From Prorocentrum cordatum (Eukaryota > Sar > Dinophyceae > Prorocentrales > Prorocentraceae): a DNA stretch of 64,000 nucleotides. Made by a program: the position numbers and the translations under genes. This document shows positions 22,338 through 33,730 of the stretch, one piece after another; the first letter of the stretch is position 1, and each line of letters starts with the position of its first letter. Location of the stretch: assembly GCA_963575745.1 (NCBI GenBank), contig CAUYUJ010005670.1, positions 253,501 through 317,500 of the forward strand, in the 5' to 3' direction. The notes below the pieces were generated by a model that made no database searches, was not told where the DNA came from, and was given only the letters and a program-made list of their open reading frames with translations.

Positions 22338-22369
<32 letters not shown>

Positions 22370-22385
22370 GCATCATCACCATCAC

Positions 22386-22463
<78 letters not shown>

Positions 22464-22465
22464 GA
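22063..22465. repeat. (ATC)n trinucleotide array
   Basis: About 400 bases of CAT/ATC triplets with blocks of CACCAT and a few CCT units. The frame is kept for long stretches, giving Ile, Ser or His runs on plus and Met or Asp runs on minus, none credible as protein. Confidence 0.95.
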
Positions 22466-22990
22466 CCTCCCTCACATCCTCCCCTCTTGTCCTCCCCGTC
22501 CTCTCATCCAACACCTCCTCCTCCTCCTCATCCTCTTCCTCTTCCTCCTCCTCCTCCTCCTCGTGGCCGCCTCCAGGAAACCCCAGCCCGAGCCGGGGGA
22601 GCTGTTGCAGTGCGGGGGAGCCGGGGGAGCCCCAGCCCGAGCCGGGGGAGCCCGAGCCTCCTCCACCTCCTCCTCCTCCTCCTACCCTTCCTCCTCCTTC
22701 TCCCTCCTTCTCCTCCCCCTCGTTCTCCCTCCTCCTCCTCCTATCCATCGTCATCATGACCTCCCTCTCATCCTCTCCCCCCTATCCCCCCTGTCCTCTT
22801 ATACAATTCTTCTCATTTCTCTTCGTCGTCCTCCTCCTCCTCCTCTTCCTCCTCTTCCTCCTCCTCCCCGTCCTCTCTCCTGGTCCTCCTCCTGCTCCTC
22901 CTCTCCTCCCCTCCTCCTCCTCGTCTTCCCCTCCTCCTCCTCCTCCTCCTCCTCCTCCTCCTTCTCCTCCCCCTCCTCCCACTCATCGTC
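22466..22990. repeat. CCT tract with second copy of the GC-rich block
   Basis: CCT-rich throughout. The block at 22560-22611 repeats 19945-19996, and its core CCCGAGCCGGGGGAG is then repeated in tandem twice more (22618-22655). Confidence 0.9.
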
Positions 22991-23194
22991 ATCATATTAG
23001 ACTCCCCTACCTCCCCCCCCGTTCCTTGCGCCTCCCACCTTGTCCTCGCCCTCCCTCCCCCGCCTCGTCATCCCCCTCCTACCCGACCGATCCCCCCTCC
23101 CCACTCCTCCTTCCCTTCCCCCTTCCTGCGCTCGCCACTGCTGCTCACAACAAAACTAATTCATCAAAAGCATGTGTTAAATACATCAATAGAG

Positions 23195-23789
23195 GTGCAT
23201 GCGTACACACATGCATACATGCATACACACATACATACATACATACATACATACATACATACATACATACATACATGCATGCATGCATGCATGCATGCAT
23301 GCATGTATGCATGCATATATACATGCATACATGCATGCATTGCATTACAATGCATTACATTACATTGCATTGCAATACGTCTCAATACATTGCATGCACA
23401 CATGCATGCATGCATACATACATGCATGCATCCATACATGCAATCATACATTTGTGCAACCATACACACATACGTACATACTTAAGCACGTGCATGTATG
23501 TATACATACATTCATACATACATACATAAATACATACAACTCTGCATCCATACGTACACACATCCACACATACAATCATACATACATACATGCATACACA
23601 CATACATACATGCACACATACATGCATGCATACACATATACATACATCTCTACACACAGAAATAAAGATATGCATACATGCATGCATGCACGCCTACATG
23701 CAGAACTATATATATACATATACGCGTACGCGCGTACGCATGTACATACATACATACATACATACATACATGCACGCATGCATACATAC

Positions 23790-23830
<41 letters not shown>

Positions 23831-24420
23831 CATGTACAGGCATACATACATACATACATGCTTGCATGCATACACACATACATACATACATGCATACAGG
23901 CATACATACACACATGCACACATACATACAGGTATATGCATCGATGCATACACACATACATACATACACACACGCATCCATACATACATACGTACATGCT
24001 CACATTCATGCATACATTCATGCATCCATACATACATACATGCATGCATGCATGCGTGCATACATACCTGCATACATACATACACAAGCATACATACACA
24101 TATACGTACTTACACATACACATATACATACATGCATACGTACACACATACATCCATACATACATGCATGCATGCGTGCATGCATACATACCTGCACACG
24201 TACAACCCATATCTACATTTATGCATGCATGCATGCATACATACAAACACACATACACACATATATGTTTATATATATATATATGCATACATGCATGCAT
24301 ACATACATATATGCATACATGCGTACATACTTACACACATACGTGACTGCATACGTACATACAAGCACATATCCATACATACATACATACAACCATGCAT
24401 ACATGCATGCATGCGTAGAC
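23195..24420. repeat. CATA/CATGCATA tetranucleotide array, 1.2 kb
   Basis: Long runs of ACAT, ATAC, GCAT and their mixtures. Because stop codons are rare in these words, frames on both strands stay open for hundreds of codons (Ile-His-Thr and Met-His-Ala on plus; Met-Cys-Val and Met-Tyr-Val on minus). None has normal protein composition. Confidence 0.97.
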
Positions 24421-24529
24421 AACACGTTGGTATATGTGTATATCGATGTTCCCCAACCAGCGCTTGCACTGTATGGGATCCTAGCGGATATTGCAGGACT
24501 TGGCACAACATTCGCCGCCGATCTCGGTG

Positions 24530-24860
24530 GGCGGCCGTGCTTCCGGGTTCCATGTTCTGGGTTTGGGCTTCCCGCTTCTGGTCTCCGGACTGGGCTTGGC
24601 GAAAATTGAGGAGGAATGAGGAGAGGGAGGAGGGGAAGGAGGAGGGCGAGGAGGAGGGGGAGGAGGGGGAGGAGGAGGGTAGGCGGCCAGGCGCCCAAGT
24701 TCCCGGTTGTGGATTTCGGGTTCCGGTTCCCGGAGTGGTCTCGGCGGGTGGCTGGGTTCTCGGTTCTGGGCTCCAGGTTCCCGCGTCTGGGTTCCGGATT
24801 GGTTTCGCGGCGGGCGGCTGAGTTCCCGTGTTCCCGGTTCCTGGTGCCAGGGTGCGCCAT
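24530..24860. repeat. Degenerate GGTTCCCGG minisatellite
   Basis: Short words such as GGGTTCCGG, GGTTCCCGG and GGTTCTGGG recur with loose spacing, interrupted by a GGA patch at 24609-24680. A (TA)n pair at 24866-24915 follows. Confidence 0.7.
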
Positions 24861-25019
24861 ACATCTATATATATATATATATATGCAACACCAATATATA
24901 TATATATATATATATACACAAGTGGCAGGTGTGTGCCCAGGCTCATACAAAAAACTGAAGGGGCGTTTGAAGCAGGAGTGAAATGCAACAGCGAAGTCGC
25001 ACTCGAGCGCAAGTGGGGT

Positions 25020-25515
25020 TGCCACACCTTGCGATGTGTGTACCAGGGCCCCCCAGGAAGCCTCAGGAGGCCCGACTTGGATACCAGAAGAGGCTCCAGG
25101 AGGCACCAGGATTGTGAGTGTTGTGTGTGTGTGAGTGAGTGTGTGTGTGTGTGTCTGTGTGTGTGATGTGTGCTGTGTTGTGCGTGCTTTCTGTGCGTTG
25201 TAGGTGTTGTGTGTTATGTTTGTCTAGCGTGTGATATGTTGGGCGTGATTTGTGTCTCTGTGTGTGCATGTAGTTCTGAGGCCCCAGGAGGCCCCAGGCG
25301 GCCTCAGGAGGCCCCAGGAGACCACAGAATGTATCAGGAGGCCCCAAGAGGCTCCAAGAGGCCGCAGGAGGCCCCAGGAGGTTTCAGGAGACCCCCAGGA
25401 GGCTTCGAGGCGGGGTCTGGGGTGCCAGAAGGTTCAGGAAGCCCGAGGAGACCCCAGGAGGTTCCACGAGGCCCCCAGGAGGCTCCGAGGCGGGGTCTGG
25501 GGTACCAGAGGGTAC
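25020..25515. repeat. TG-rich stretch and AGGCCCC(AGG) repeats
   Basis: 25098-25275 is TG-rich (GTGTGTGTGAG...). 25030-25080 and 25277-25515 are built on AGGAGGCCCCAGG with variants. This is the complement-type arrangement of the GGCCTCTTGGG repeats that fill 26.0-26.7, 31.6-33.5 and 47.9-48.0 kb. Confidence 0.8.
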
Positions 25516-26035
25516 GTCGGGGCTCGATTTTGGGAGGATGTTTCAGGCGAAACCGCCATTCTCTGAGAGTCGGGGTCAAAATTAATGGAATTACCATGTG
25601 TTTTTGAAGGGTTTATGTTAAACTGTTGTCCATGTGTTTTTGGACCCTGACGTCACGATCTGCGTGAGGGGTGCAACCGATTTTCAGATTTTCGAGGATG
25701 TCCCTAGCGAAACGGCCAGAACAATCGCGGACGCGGCGCCCCGCGTACACATTAATGGTCTCTGAGCTCTACTCCCTCGGAGAAGTGCGTATGAGAATAT
25801 ATATATATATATATATATATACACAAGACTGCAGCGGCGGTTCCTTAAAATTTGGTATGCAGGCGGAATAACAAGAAGGACAAGCCGCCAATGTAGCGAT
25901 AACTCCTTGTTGTTTGTTCCGGCATCGCCGCTATAATCATGTTTTTCGTTTTCCTTCCTCCATGATTATTCTTCCTCATTTTCGCCATGTCCTGCGCATT
26001 CTCCCCTATCCTCCTCAGCTTTTTTTTGCGGAGGC
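25516..26035. other. Unassigned region
   Basis: No supported gene; a (TA)n run lies at 25797-25822. Composition is less GC-rich than the flanks. Confidence 0.5.
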
Positions 26036-26690
26036 TCCTCCTTAGAGAGCCTCTGGGGGCCTCACAAAAGTTGTTTCAGGCTTTCCAAAGGCCTCCTGTG
26101 CGTGTTCTGGGGGCCTCTGGGGGCTTCCTCGGGCCACCCTGCCTCCAACCGCGGTCTCTCTGAACGACCGGGTCACGATTTGGAATGCTTCGGAGGGTGT
26201 CTTGGGGCCATCTTGGGCCGGCATAGGGTTTTCTGTTGTGCCGTTTTGGGGCTCTCTCGGACTGCCTGGAAGCCCTTTCGGATGGTTGTGGGGCGTTTTT
26301 GGAGCCTCCCAGGCGGCTTCGGACGCCCGGAAGATCGCCGTCTTGGAACGTCGGGAAGCCGAAAAAAGGAAAACCCCCAAATTCACAAAAAAACAGCGGA
26401 AAATCAATGATTTGTGCCTCTTGGGGCCTTCTTGGGAGTGCTCTGGGAAGCATATTTGGGGCTGTCCTCGAGGCCTCTTGGGCCATCTTGAGGTCACGTC
26501 GGTCACTCTTGGTGCGCTCTTGTGCTGTCATGGGGCTCTCTGGGACGTCTCCGATGACCCCCCTGATCGCCCTAAGTGTGCTGGGAAGGCTTGGCAAAAC
26601 GCCCTGCGAGGTCCAGGGGGCCGCTTCGATGCCCGTCCGGAGGGTCCCAAAGCCCCAGATCCTGGGAGTCCGGTTTTGGGGGGGGCAATA
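26036..26690. repeat. Degenerate GGCCTCTTGGG repeat block
   Basis: Loose repeats of GGGGCCTCTTGGG and GGGGCTTC words. Frames read as alternating Gly-Pro-Leu-Gly-Ala-Ser-Trp (plus) or Arg-Pro-Gln-Glu-Ala-Pro (minus) and are by-products of the repeat. Confidence 0.7.
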
Positions 26691-26710
26691 GTGCACCTCC
26701 CGTGCTGTCG

Positions 26711-27662
26711 TCGATGGACGCGCTCGGCGGCGTCGGCGACGCCTCCAGTGCGCGCGGGCCTCTTGCCGCCAGCGCTACGCTCTACGTGGAACGCTGCGTC
26801 TACGATGCCATCGCGCGCGGCAGGAGGGCGACGCAAACGACCGTGTACGGCTGCGACGCCCTCGCCAATGGCAGTCCCGAGGCACGTTCCAACAATGACA
26901 TGCGACGGCGCGGGATGATGGTTGCGCAGGGTTTCGACGCCGTTGTAGCGGCAGCCGACAAGTGCAGAAGAGGCAATGCTGCGAATCGTTTCAGACATAT
27001 TTGCGCGGCACAGGCCTTCAATGAATTTGGTTTTCCTGTCGTTGCCAGCAGCGACGGCCCTTTTCTGGATCATTGAGGACGGCTGCAGGATGCTCGATCA
27101 GTTCGGGGTTGGCGTTTCTCGGTTCAACGCGGCGAACGCCAGCGCCGTGGGCAAATTCGTCATCGACGACGGCGAGGGACACGCCTATGCACTGATTGTA
27201 GGCGAGCACTGCATCATCAGCTTCTGCTCTGAGCTCGCGGAGCTGATCACGACGCAGGAGCTCGGAGACGTCGAAAACAACGCCCGCTCGCGGATCTTCT
27301 GCGTCTCCGACGTGGCTTGCGGCATCGGCGGCGATGGCGACAGCATGTGTGGCGACAAATATGTTGCAAAGTGGCGCGGCAATTGGCCTGCGCCTAAAAA
27401 AGGGAAGAGGCGCCAGGCGATGCGCCCTGTTCGCAAGAAGTCGAAGGCGAGACGGGCGGCGGCGAAGATGCCGAAGCAGCCGAAGTGCGTCCCCCACGTC
27501 AGACATGGCACCCGCACGTCGATATATGATGGCCTTCGGCGAATGCCGCCACCGTGGAAGAGGCTCTTGAAAGTCCGTTTTGGAGTCTGGGTCGGACGCT
27601 TCGAGTCGGGAATACAGTGGGAAGTGTTCGTGCCTCGCCGTTTGCTTGACGTTGGTTTTTGA
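26711..27662 (+). CDS. Hypothetical protein upstream of the transposase (frameshifted)
   Basis: Two overlapping plus-strand frames: 26711-27076, starting MDALGGVGDASSARG, and 26976-27662, holding LDQFGVGVSRFNAANASAVG, GEGHAYALIVGEHCIISFC and a basic stretch KKGKRRQAMRPVRKKSKARR before it ends 29 bases ahead of the transposase frame. The change of frame at about 27030-27070 suggests a single broken gene. I do not recognise the family. The basic tail suggests nucleic-acid binding. Its position and orientation suggest it belongs to the same element as the transposase. Minus-strand frames over the same bases are also long, so the strand choice is not certain. Confidence 0.4.
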
Positions 27663-27690
27663 TGCACCGCGCGCGAGCGAGCGCTGAAGA

Positions 27691-28834
27691 GTGCAAGGTC
27701 AGCGCGCCCCAAACTGCGCACGCATGCGCGGTGGCGGATCCAGGCCAGATCGATCACGGTGGGCGACTTCTCTCAAGGACTTCTTGAACCAGCCAATGAA
27801 GCACGTGATTTCGAAGCTTAAGAAGGACAGAATCCTGCCCGAGTGGAAGGGCGTAACCTGTCCTTACTGCAACGTCGGCGTGCTGGGGCCGCTGCTGAAC
27901 TTCGGGCCGAAGAGGGGCGGCTGGAGCAATCGATGCGGGAGCCGCGGTTGCCGCCGCCACGTATTGCCCCATTCGTTCCATCCAATGTCTCGCGCGGCCA
28001 CGGGCGCCTACGATGCGAGCTTGCCTGTCCAAGCGTCCATCCTCTTCTGCGCCGTGAGCGGTCGCAGCCAAGTTCAGGCGCGCAGGCTCGTTGGGCAGAA
28101 CCATAAGATCATAGAAAGCATGTGCGCGAATCTGAAGGGCGCGATACGTATTGGCGGTGGAGAAGAAGATCAAAGTTGGCCTTTCTGGAGAGCGGGCCGA
28201 CGTCGAGGCAGACGGGGTCGACCTCGCCAAAAGGGAAGATCCACTTGCCAAAGGGAACGCAGGTCACCCTATAGTTTGGGAACACTAGGGCGGGATTGCG
28301 CAACGAGGTTGCCCGCGGTCTCTTGTGCTATTCAAATTGAAGCCAGAGAAGACGAAGAGGCGTGCACCAGGACCAGGCCCCATCAAAAAACGCGATCGGT
28401 GCCCGCTGGCAACAAAATGGCTCAAGGGCCGCTCCGTCATTCTGCACGCCGACGGCGCCAGATCATACAAACTGAGAGTGCCAGGTGTGATGCACGATTG
28501 GGTAGTGTGCATGAAGAAAAGAGTGAAGATCAACGGTAAGTTCGCATGGATCCAACCACTGTGTTCGAAGGTGCGATACCGCGGCGTCCCTACTGCTTCT
28601 TCCGATGGGGCGATCAAGCAAACAAGGGTTTGGGTGAACAGCGGTAATCAGATCATAGACCGTTGTTGGCGTGAGATGCGCAAGCACGTGGGGGTCCAGA
28701 AAGTGGTTGGTAACAAAATCCTACGAGACAAGATCCGCTCCGCGCAGTGGTGTTGCTGGAACCGCGGCTGTGACTTGCGGGATGCCACTGGCGACGTGTT
28801 TTATCATGAGTTCGAGAAAACGCATTTTGGGTAG
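27691..28834 (+). pseudogene. ISXO2/Merlin-like DDE transposase (broken)
   Basis: Cut-and-paste transposase. The first frame has MKHVISKLKKDRILPEWKG, a zinc-ribbon-like CPYCNVG...RCGSRGCRRH (about 27856-27960) and LPVQASILFCAVSGRS, all usual at the N-terminus of this family. A +1 shift at about 28150-28157 leads into VGLSGERADVEADGVDLAKR (first catalytic acidic block). An in-frame TAG stands at 28286-28288. The frame then continues through ILHADGARSYKL (second catalytic Asp), PGVMHDWVVCMKKRVKINGK and a C-terminal block ending IIDRCWREMRKHVGVQK (third acidic residue), to a natural-looking end after EKTHFG. The frameshift and the stop make this copy inactive. I could not locate terminal inverted repeats with confidence. 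Confidence 0.75.
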
Positions 28835-29262
28835 GACCTGTGCGCTTGGATCGGCGTTCTCTGTGCTGCCTCTCCGCGCGCGCCACGCGCGTGTCCTTGG
28901 ATGCTCGTTTGCAGGAACTCGCGCAACGAAAAAGATGGGTGCAACAAGTCGTCCGATTCTCTGTCGCCCGCAATTATATGGGTCTGCGTCGCTTTTGTAT
29001 GTTATCCTATGCCATTTACGTCAATATTAGTGTTGTGAATGCATTGTATATGGCATTCGGTGGACGCATCTGCAGCTCGTGAGCAATCGCATTCCGTGCG
29101 TACAATGACGCGGTACAAGTAGCGATTCACATGCAGGATCCAACCGAACAGGTGAAATACAAGTAAGCCATCACGAACGACCATCCATCCAAACAAACAT
29201 GACAATCTTGATTATAGCTCCGCCATCGCGTCGAAGGTGGGGTGCTGGGGGGTGCTAACACA
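28835..29262. other. Unassigned region, likely transposon 3' flank
   Basis: Mixed-composition sequence without a supported gene. If the transposon had a terminal repeat it should lie in this interval, but none could be matched by eye to the 26.69-26.71 kb side. Confidence 0.4.
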
Positions 29263-30891
29263 TATATATATATATATGTATCAGAACGAGGGGGCGCGTA
29301 GCTGGTCATCCACCGTCTTTGGGCGCGTGGCTGAATTGAGGTTCTGCGGTGCGTATTGTGGTTGGCTTCCCATTTCCAAATAATTTCGGTTGGTCCCCCT
29401 GCACGGTAATTAGCCACTATATGTTTCAATTCAAGCGTTTTTACCGGGGATCGCACCCTGTACTCAACAAGGGAGTGCGAAGCGCGAGGTGTCACCAAAC
29501 TGTGCCCCCTGGCCCCCGCTTGATATTATTTCACAATGTATTCCCAAATCGCGCTCTCGCGCGGAAGGCCCTCACAATTCATACAGGAATCGCGCTCTCG
29601 CGTGGGACGCTCTCGCAATCTATTTAGACGCCGCGCCCTCGACAGTCAGGATCACGCTGTCGCCGTGGATTTCGGCCCAATGTCTTTGGGAATCACGTTA
29701 TCGCTCAAGACTTCTCCGCGATCCATGCAGGACGCACGCTTCAGCAACCCGCCTGTTCGACCTGGCCGCCGGGGCCCTCCTTCCCGACTCGCCCGTTAGG
29801 GTCTATTCGCCCAGTCCGCCCGTCTGGTTCAGCCACGTGTTTTCTGCTCTTGCCCCCCCCTCCTGCTACCTACTCTCTGTCGTGCCCTATCCTCCTCCCT
29901 CCCTCTTGTCCCTTCATTCCATCCGAACCTGCTCCCGTGCCTTAGGGGCTGGACGAAATACGCGTTGCATATACATTTACATACATAGTTAAATATATAT
30001 AACGCATAAATATGCCCCAAAAGGAATACGATCGAAGACTCAGCGGGTGGGTATCGAGGGTTGGGGATATACGTGTTGAATGGCCCGCGAGCGAGCAGAT
30101 CAGAGCGAACAGTCTTAATCTGATTGGTGCTGGTGTTGTTGCTGGTGTTATTGGACTCTCACTACTAGATAATAGCTATTGTTGGTCCCCCCATACGGGC
30201 CACATTTGTTATAGAAATGCTCCGTTTCGGGGCTCGCACCCTGCTTCTTAAAAGGGAAATTCTTGGGTCTCAGAATCGGTTCCCTGGCCTCCGAGTTACA
30301 ACAACAAAAGGTTCCCGCCTGATACTTCCTCACAATGTATTCCCAAATCGCGCTCTCTTTATGCAGGAATCACGCTCTCGCGTGGGACTTCCTGGCAATG
30401 TATTATGACGCCTCGCCCTCGACAATCAGTCAGGAATCACGGTCTCGCTTTGGCCCATCTCACGATTTACTTGGGAATCGCGCTATCGCTCGAGACTCGC
30501 GATTCATGCAGGACGCACGCTTCAACAACCCGCCTGCTCGACCTGGCCGCCCGGGCCCGCCTGCCCGACCCGCCTGTTAGGGTCTACCTGCCCAATGTGC
30601 CCGTCTGGCTCTGCCACGTATTTTCTGTTCCTAGCCCCTCTCCTGTTACTCTGTCCCTCTCTCTCTCTCTTGCTCCATCCTCCTCCCTCCCCCTGCCCGT
30701 TCCTTCCATCCGTCCTCCTATCATCCCCTGCCAGAAGGACTGCATGAGAAGACGGCAAGGGCGGGCATCGAGGGTTTGGCATATGCGTGTTGAATGGCAC
30801 GCACGCAGATACGAACGAACAAGATTAAACTGATTGATGTTGCTGTATATTTGGTGTCATTGTTGTTCTTGTTGTGAACGAACGAACGAAC

Positions 30892-30892
<1 letters not shown>

Positions 30893-30931
<39 letters not shown>
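30893..30931. repeat. (TTG)n expansion
   Basis: About 13 TGT units, against three at the matching site in copy 2 (51362-51370). The difference is a recent length change within the duplicated segment. Confidence 0.9.
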
Positions 30932-30967
30932 ATCGTTGGTTATTGCTTGCTGTTTCTTGATATGTGT

Positions 30968-31160
30968 CGTGCCCACGACCCGCCCGCTACCCACCCCCGG
31001 CCCACCCACGATCCGGCCTGCGACCCGCCCGCGACCCACCCGCGAACCAGCCGCGACCCACCCGCGACCCACCCGCGACCGCCCGCGACCCGCCCGCGAC
31101 CCACCCGCGACCCACCCGCGACCCACCCGCGACCCACCCCGCGACCCACCCCGCGACCCA
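30968..31160. repeat. CGACCCACCCG minisatellite
   Basis: Ten- to eleven-base units CGACCCACCCG and CGACCCGCCCG in tandem; copy 2 lies at 51413-51620. Confidence 0.9.
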
Positions 31161-31332
31161 CTCACATTGATTTAACGAAACAACCGTCGCCTGCGGCGAG
31201 CTAGTTGATAGATTTGTAAAAACTAAGCGTCTGCGACCGGCTTCTTTTGAGCCTCGCAGACTGCCGACGTCCCCGCCGCCCCCTCACTCGTATCCGCAAC
31301 TGCAGGGTGCTACGTGTGTGTATATATAAATA

Positions 31333-31372
31333 CTAGAACCACGCGCGCGCTTCGCGCGCGCTTAGGTTCTAG
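31333..31372. other. Inverted repeat CTAGAACC...GGTTCTAG
   Basis: Eight-base perfect ends (31333-31340 and 31365-31372) enclose a self-complementary ACGCGCGCGC-TTCG-CGCGCGCTTA core, so the 40 bases can fold almost completely. It sits where segmental copies 1 and 2 stop matching. Confidence 0.75.
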
Positions 31373-31559
31373 CTAGGAGGCGAGCTTGAGTCAACGAAAA
31401 TCGCAGGGAAGGGGGCAGGGGGAAGAAGGCCAGAGAGCGCTGAAGGATACAAATACTGGAACCCTCTTGTGATTTTGTGGGGGGCCTCGTCCGGCCGCTC
31501 GCTGGGAGTTTGACGTAGCTTCTCGGGAGCCTCTGAACCTGTCGGGGGCCTCCTGGAAG

Positions 31560-33500
31560 CAGGTTCGAAGCATTTTGGGGGCCGATTTGGGGCTTCTCGG
31601 GGCCTCCTTTGGGCCTCTTGGGGGTCTCCTGGGGCCTCTTGAGGGGCCTCCTTGGGGCCTCCTGGCGGCCTCTTGGGGCGGAAGGCTCGAGCTTGCGGTT
31701 CGTGGTCCCCCTCTGGGCCCCCTCTTGGGCCCGTCTTGGGGCCCTCTTGGGCCATCTTGGGCGCCTCTTGGGCCGTCTTGGGGCCCTCTTGGGCTGTCCT
31801 GGGGCCCTCTTGGAAGCTTCTTGGGCCGTCTTGGGGCGGTCTTGGGCGCCTCTTGGGCCGTCTTGGACGCGGTGAAAGCCCAAGAGGCGAACATGCGAAA
31901 AATATACGTTGTCCCATAGGAATGGCACGACTTTTGCTTCTTGGGCCTCTCTTTTTTTTTTTTTGTTCGTGCGCCCTGGCACTCATAAACCAGCGCGAGA
32001 AACTCGCAGCCTCAACAGCAACGCTTTGTTGTGTCGACTCTTGGACAGTGCAGCGGCCACGTACACCCTGCCGCATTCGCATGAGGTGAAACTCGGAGCG
32101 CTCGCGGCCCGACGCCATGCCTGCCGCATCGGGCCTGCGAATGGCTGTCTCGCGGGCGTGCACTGCAAAGCACGAAGGCTACTGCTGGAATGGTCCCGCA
32201 ACTCGTAGGGTCAAGAGTGCAGCACAAAAAGATACATACCCAGAAGTGTCGATGCAGCAGCGTTTCGTTTCCCGTTTGGGGCCGATTTGGGGCTTCTCGG
32301 GGCCTCCTTTGGGCCTCTTGGGGGTCTCCTGGGGCCTCTTGAGGGGCCTCCTTGGGGCCTCCTGGCGGCCTCTTGGGGCGGAAGGCTCGAGCTTGCGGTT
32401 CGTGGTCCCCCTCTGGGCCCCCTCTTGGGCCCGTCTTGGGGCCCTCTTGGGCCATCTTGGGCGCCTCTTGGGCCGTCTTGGGGCCCTCTTGGGCTGTCCT
32501 GGGGCCCTCTTGGAAGCTTCTTGGGCCGTCTTGGGGCGGTCTTGGAGGCCTCTTGGGCCGTCTTGGACGCGGTGAAAGCCCAAGATGCGAACATGCGAAA
32601 AATATACGTTATCCCATAGGAATGGCACGATTTTTGTTTCTTGGACCTCTCTTGGGGTGCCTCTCGGAACGTCTTGGGCTGATTTCGGAAGCCTTTTGGC
32701 GCCTCTGGGCGGCGTTTTGGCGCCTCCTGGGATATGTTGGGCCGGAAGCTCGGAATTCGAGAGTGGCTTTCTCCTTCTGGGACCCCTCTCGAAATCGTCT
32801 TGGGGTTCTCTTGGGCCGTCTTGGGGCCGTCCTGAGCCACTCGTGCGCAGCCTTGGAGCGCTCCCGGAGGCCTCCTAGGCCGTCTTGGAGGCCTCTTGGG
32901 CCGTCTTGGACGCGGTGAAAGCCCAAGATGCGAACATGCGAAAAATATACGTTTTCCCATAGGAATGGCACGATTTTTGTTTCTTGGACCTCTCTTGGGG
33001 TGCCTCTCGGAACGTCTTGGGGTGCTTTTGGGAGCCTTTTGGCGCCTCTTGGCGGCATTTTGGCGCCTCCTGGAGCCTCTTGGGCCGGAAGCTCGGAATT
33101 CGAGGTTGGCTTTCTCCGTCTGGGACCCCTCTCGAACTCGTCTTGGGGCTCTCTTCGGCCGTCTTGGGGCCGTCCTGGGCCACTCGTGCGCAGCCTTGGA
33201 GCGCTCCCGGAGGCCTCGTAGACCGTCTTGGGCGCCTTTTGGGCCGTCTTGGACGCGGTGAAAGCCCAAGAGGCGAACATGCGAAACATATACGCTTTCC
33301 CATAGGAATGGCACGATTTTTGCTTCTTGGGCCTCTCTTGGGCTGCCTCTCGGAGCGTCTTGGAGGCTTCTGGGACCTTCTTGGTGTCATGACAGGCGTC
33401 TTGGAAGGCATCTGGAGCCATCGGAGCGCGTTCCGAAGCCGCCTGCGAACGATCTTGGACGGCGTCCGGCGGTCCGACGAGCCTCCGGGCCACCCGGGGC
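31560..33500. repeat. GGCCTCTTGGG array with ~345-bp higher-order units
   Basis: Short words GGGCCTCTTGGGGC dominate. A landmark (AATATACGTT, then CCCATAGGAATGGCACGA) occurs at about 31900, 32600, 32942 and 33288, so units are ~345 bases. The first two landmarks are 700 apart because a distinct 31930-32270 block, starting with a poly(T) run, lies between. 31560-31920 and 32277-32636 are almost identical. Frames of up to 367 codons (QEAPRRPKRAPR-type) are repeat by-products. Confidence 0.85.
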
Positions 33501-33711
33501 CCACATTTGTGGTCGAGGTCCCGGCCCCGGGCCCCCGGACCCGGTGCGCCGTTATATGTATATGTATGTATAGATGTAAGTTATAGATTAAGATATATAT
33601 ATAGATGTAAGTTGTATATTTAGAGATCTATAATTTCTGACCGTCGCCGCACTATGCAGCGTGCCGAGTGGGCCCTCTTCGGGGTCTCTCGAAGCCGTTT
33701 TCAGGCCGTCT

Positions 33712-33730
33712 TGGCGGCCTCCTGGGCCGT
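33712..33730. repeat. Target-site duplication, 3' copy, retrogene A
   Basis: GGCGGCCTCCTGGGCCGTC, directly followed on plus by CTCTTTTTTTT (the poly(A) of the minus-strand retrogene). The identical 19 bases stand at 47840-47858 next to the relict leader. Confidence 0.75.

Larger units (their letters stand above)
29268..31330. repeat. 2.1-kb segmental repeat, copy 1
   Basis: The whole segment recurs at about 49722-51790 in the same orientation. Inside are two diverged modules of ~650-750 bases (about 29391-30130 and 30185-30840), both containing TTGGTCCCC..., the block CAATGTATTCCCAAATCGCG, CATGCAGGACGCACGCTTCA and a terminal TGTTGAATGGC...CTGATTG block. After the second module come (TTG)n and a CGACCCACCCG minisatellite. 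No protein is encoded. In both places the segment ends just 3' of a VWD-like gene copy. Confidence 0.85.

Noticed and set aside
23199-24821. Plus-strand frame of 540 codons (His-Thr-Tyr-Ile repeats)
   Set aside because: Microsatellite translation; other frames on both strands also stay open over the same bases.
24530-24860. GGTTCCCGG words as telomere-like repeats
   Set aside because: Units are irregular and do not match TTTAGGG, the usual dinoflagellate telomere motif.
26528-27506. Two long minus-strand frames opposite the hypothetical upstream transposon protein
   Set aside because: Less natural composition than the plus frames and opposite to the adjoining transposase; kept only as an uncertainty in that entry.
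32211-33314. Minus-strand frame of 367 codons (RRPKRAPRR-type)
   Set aside because: By-product of the GGCCTCTTGGG repeat; alternates Arg/Pro/Gln/Glu/Ala with the repeat period.
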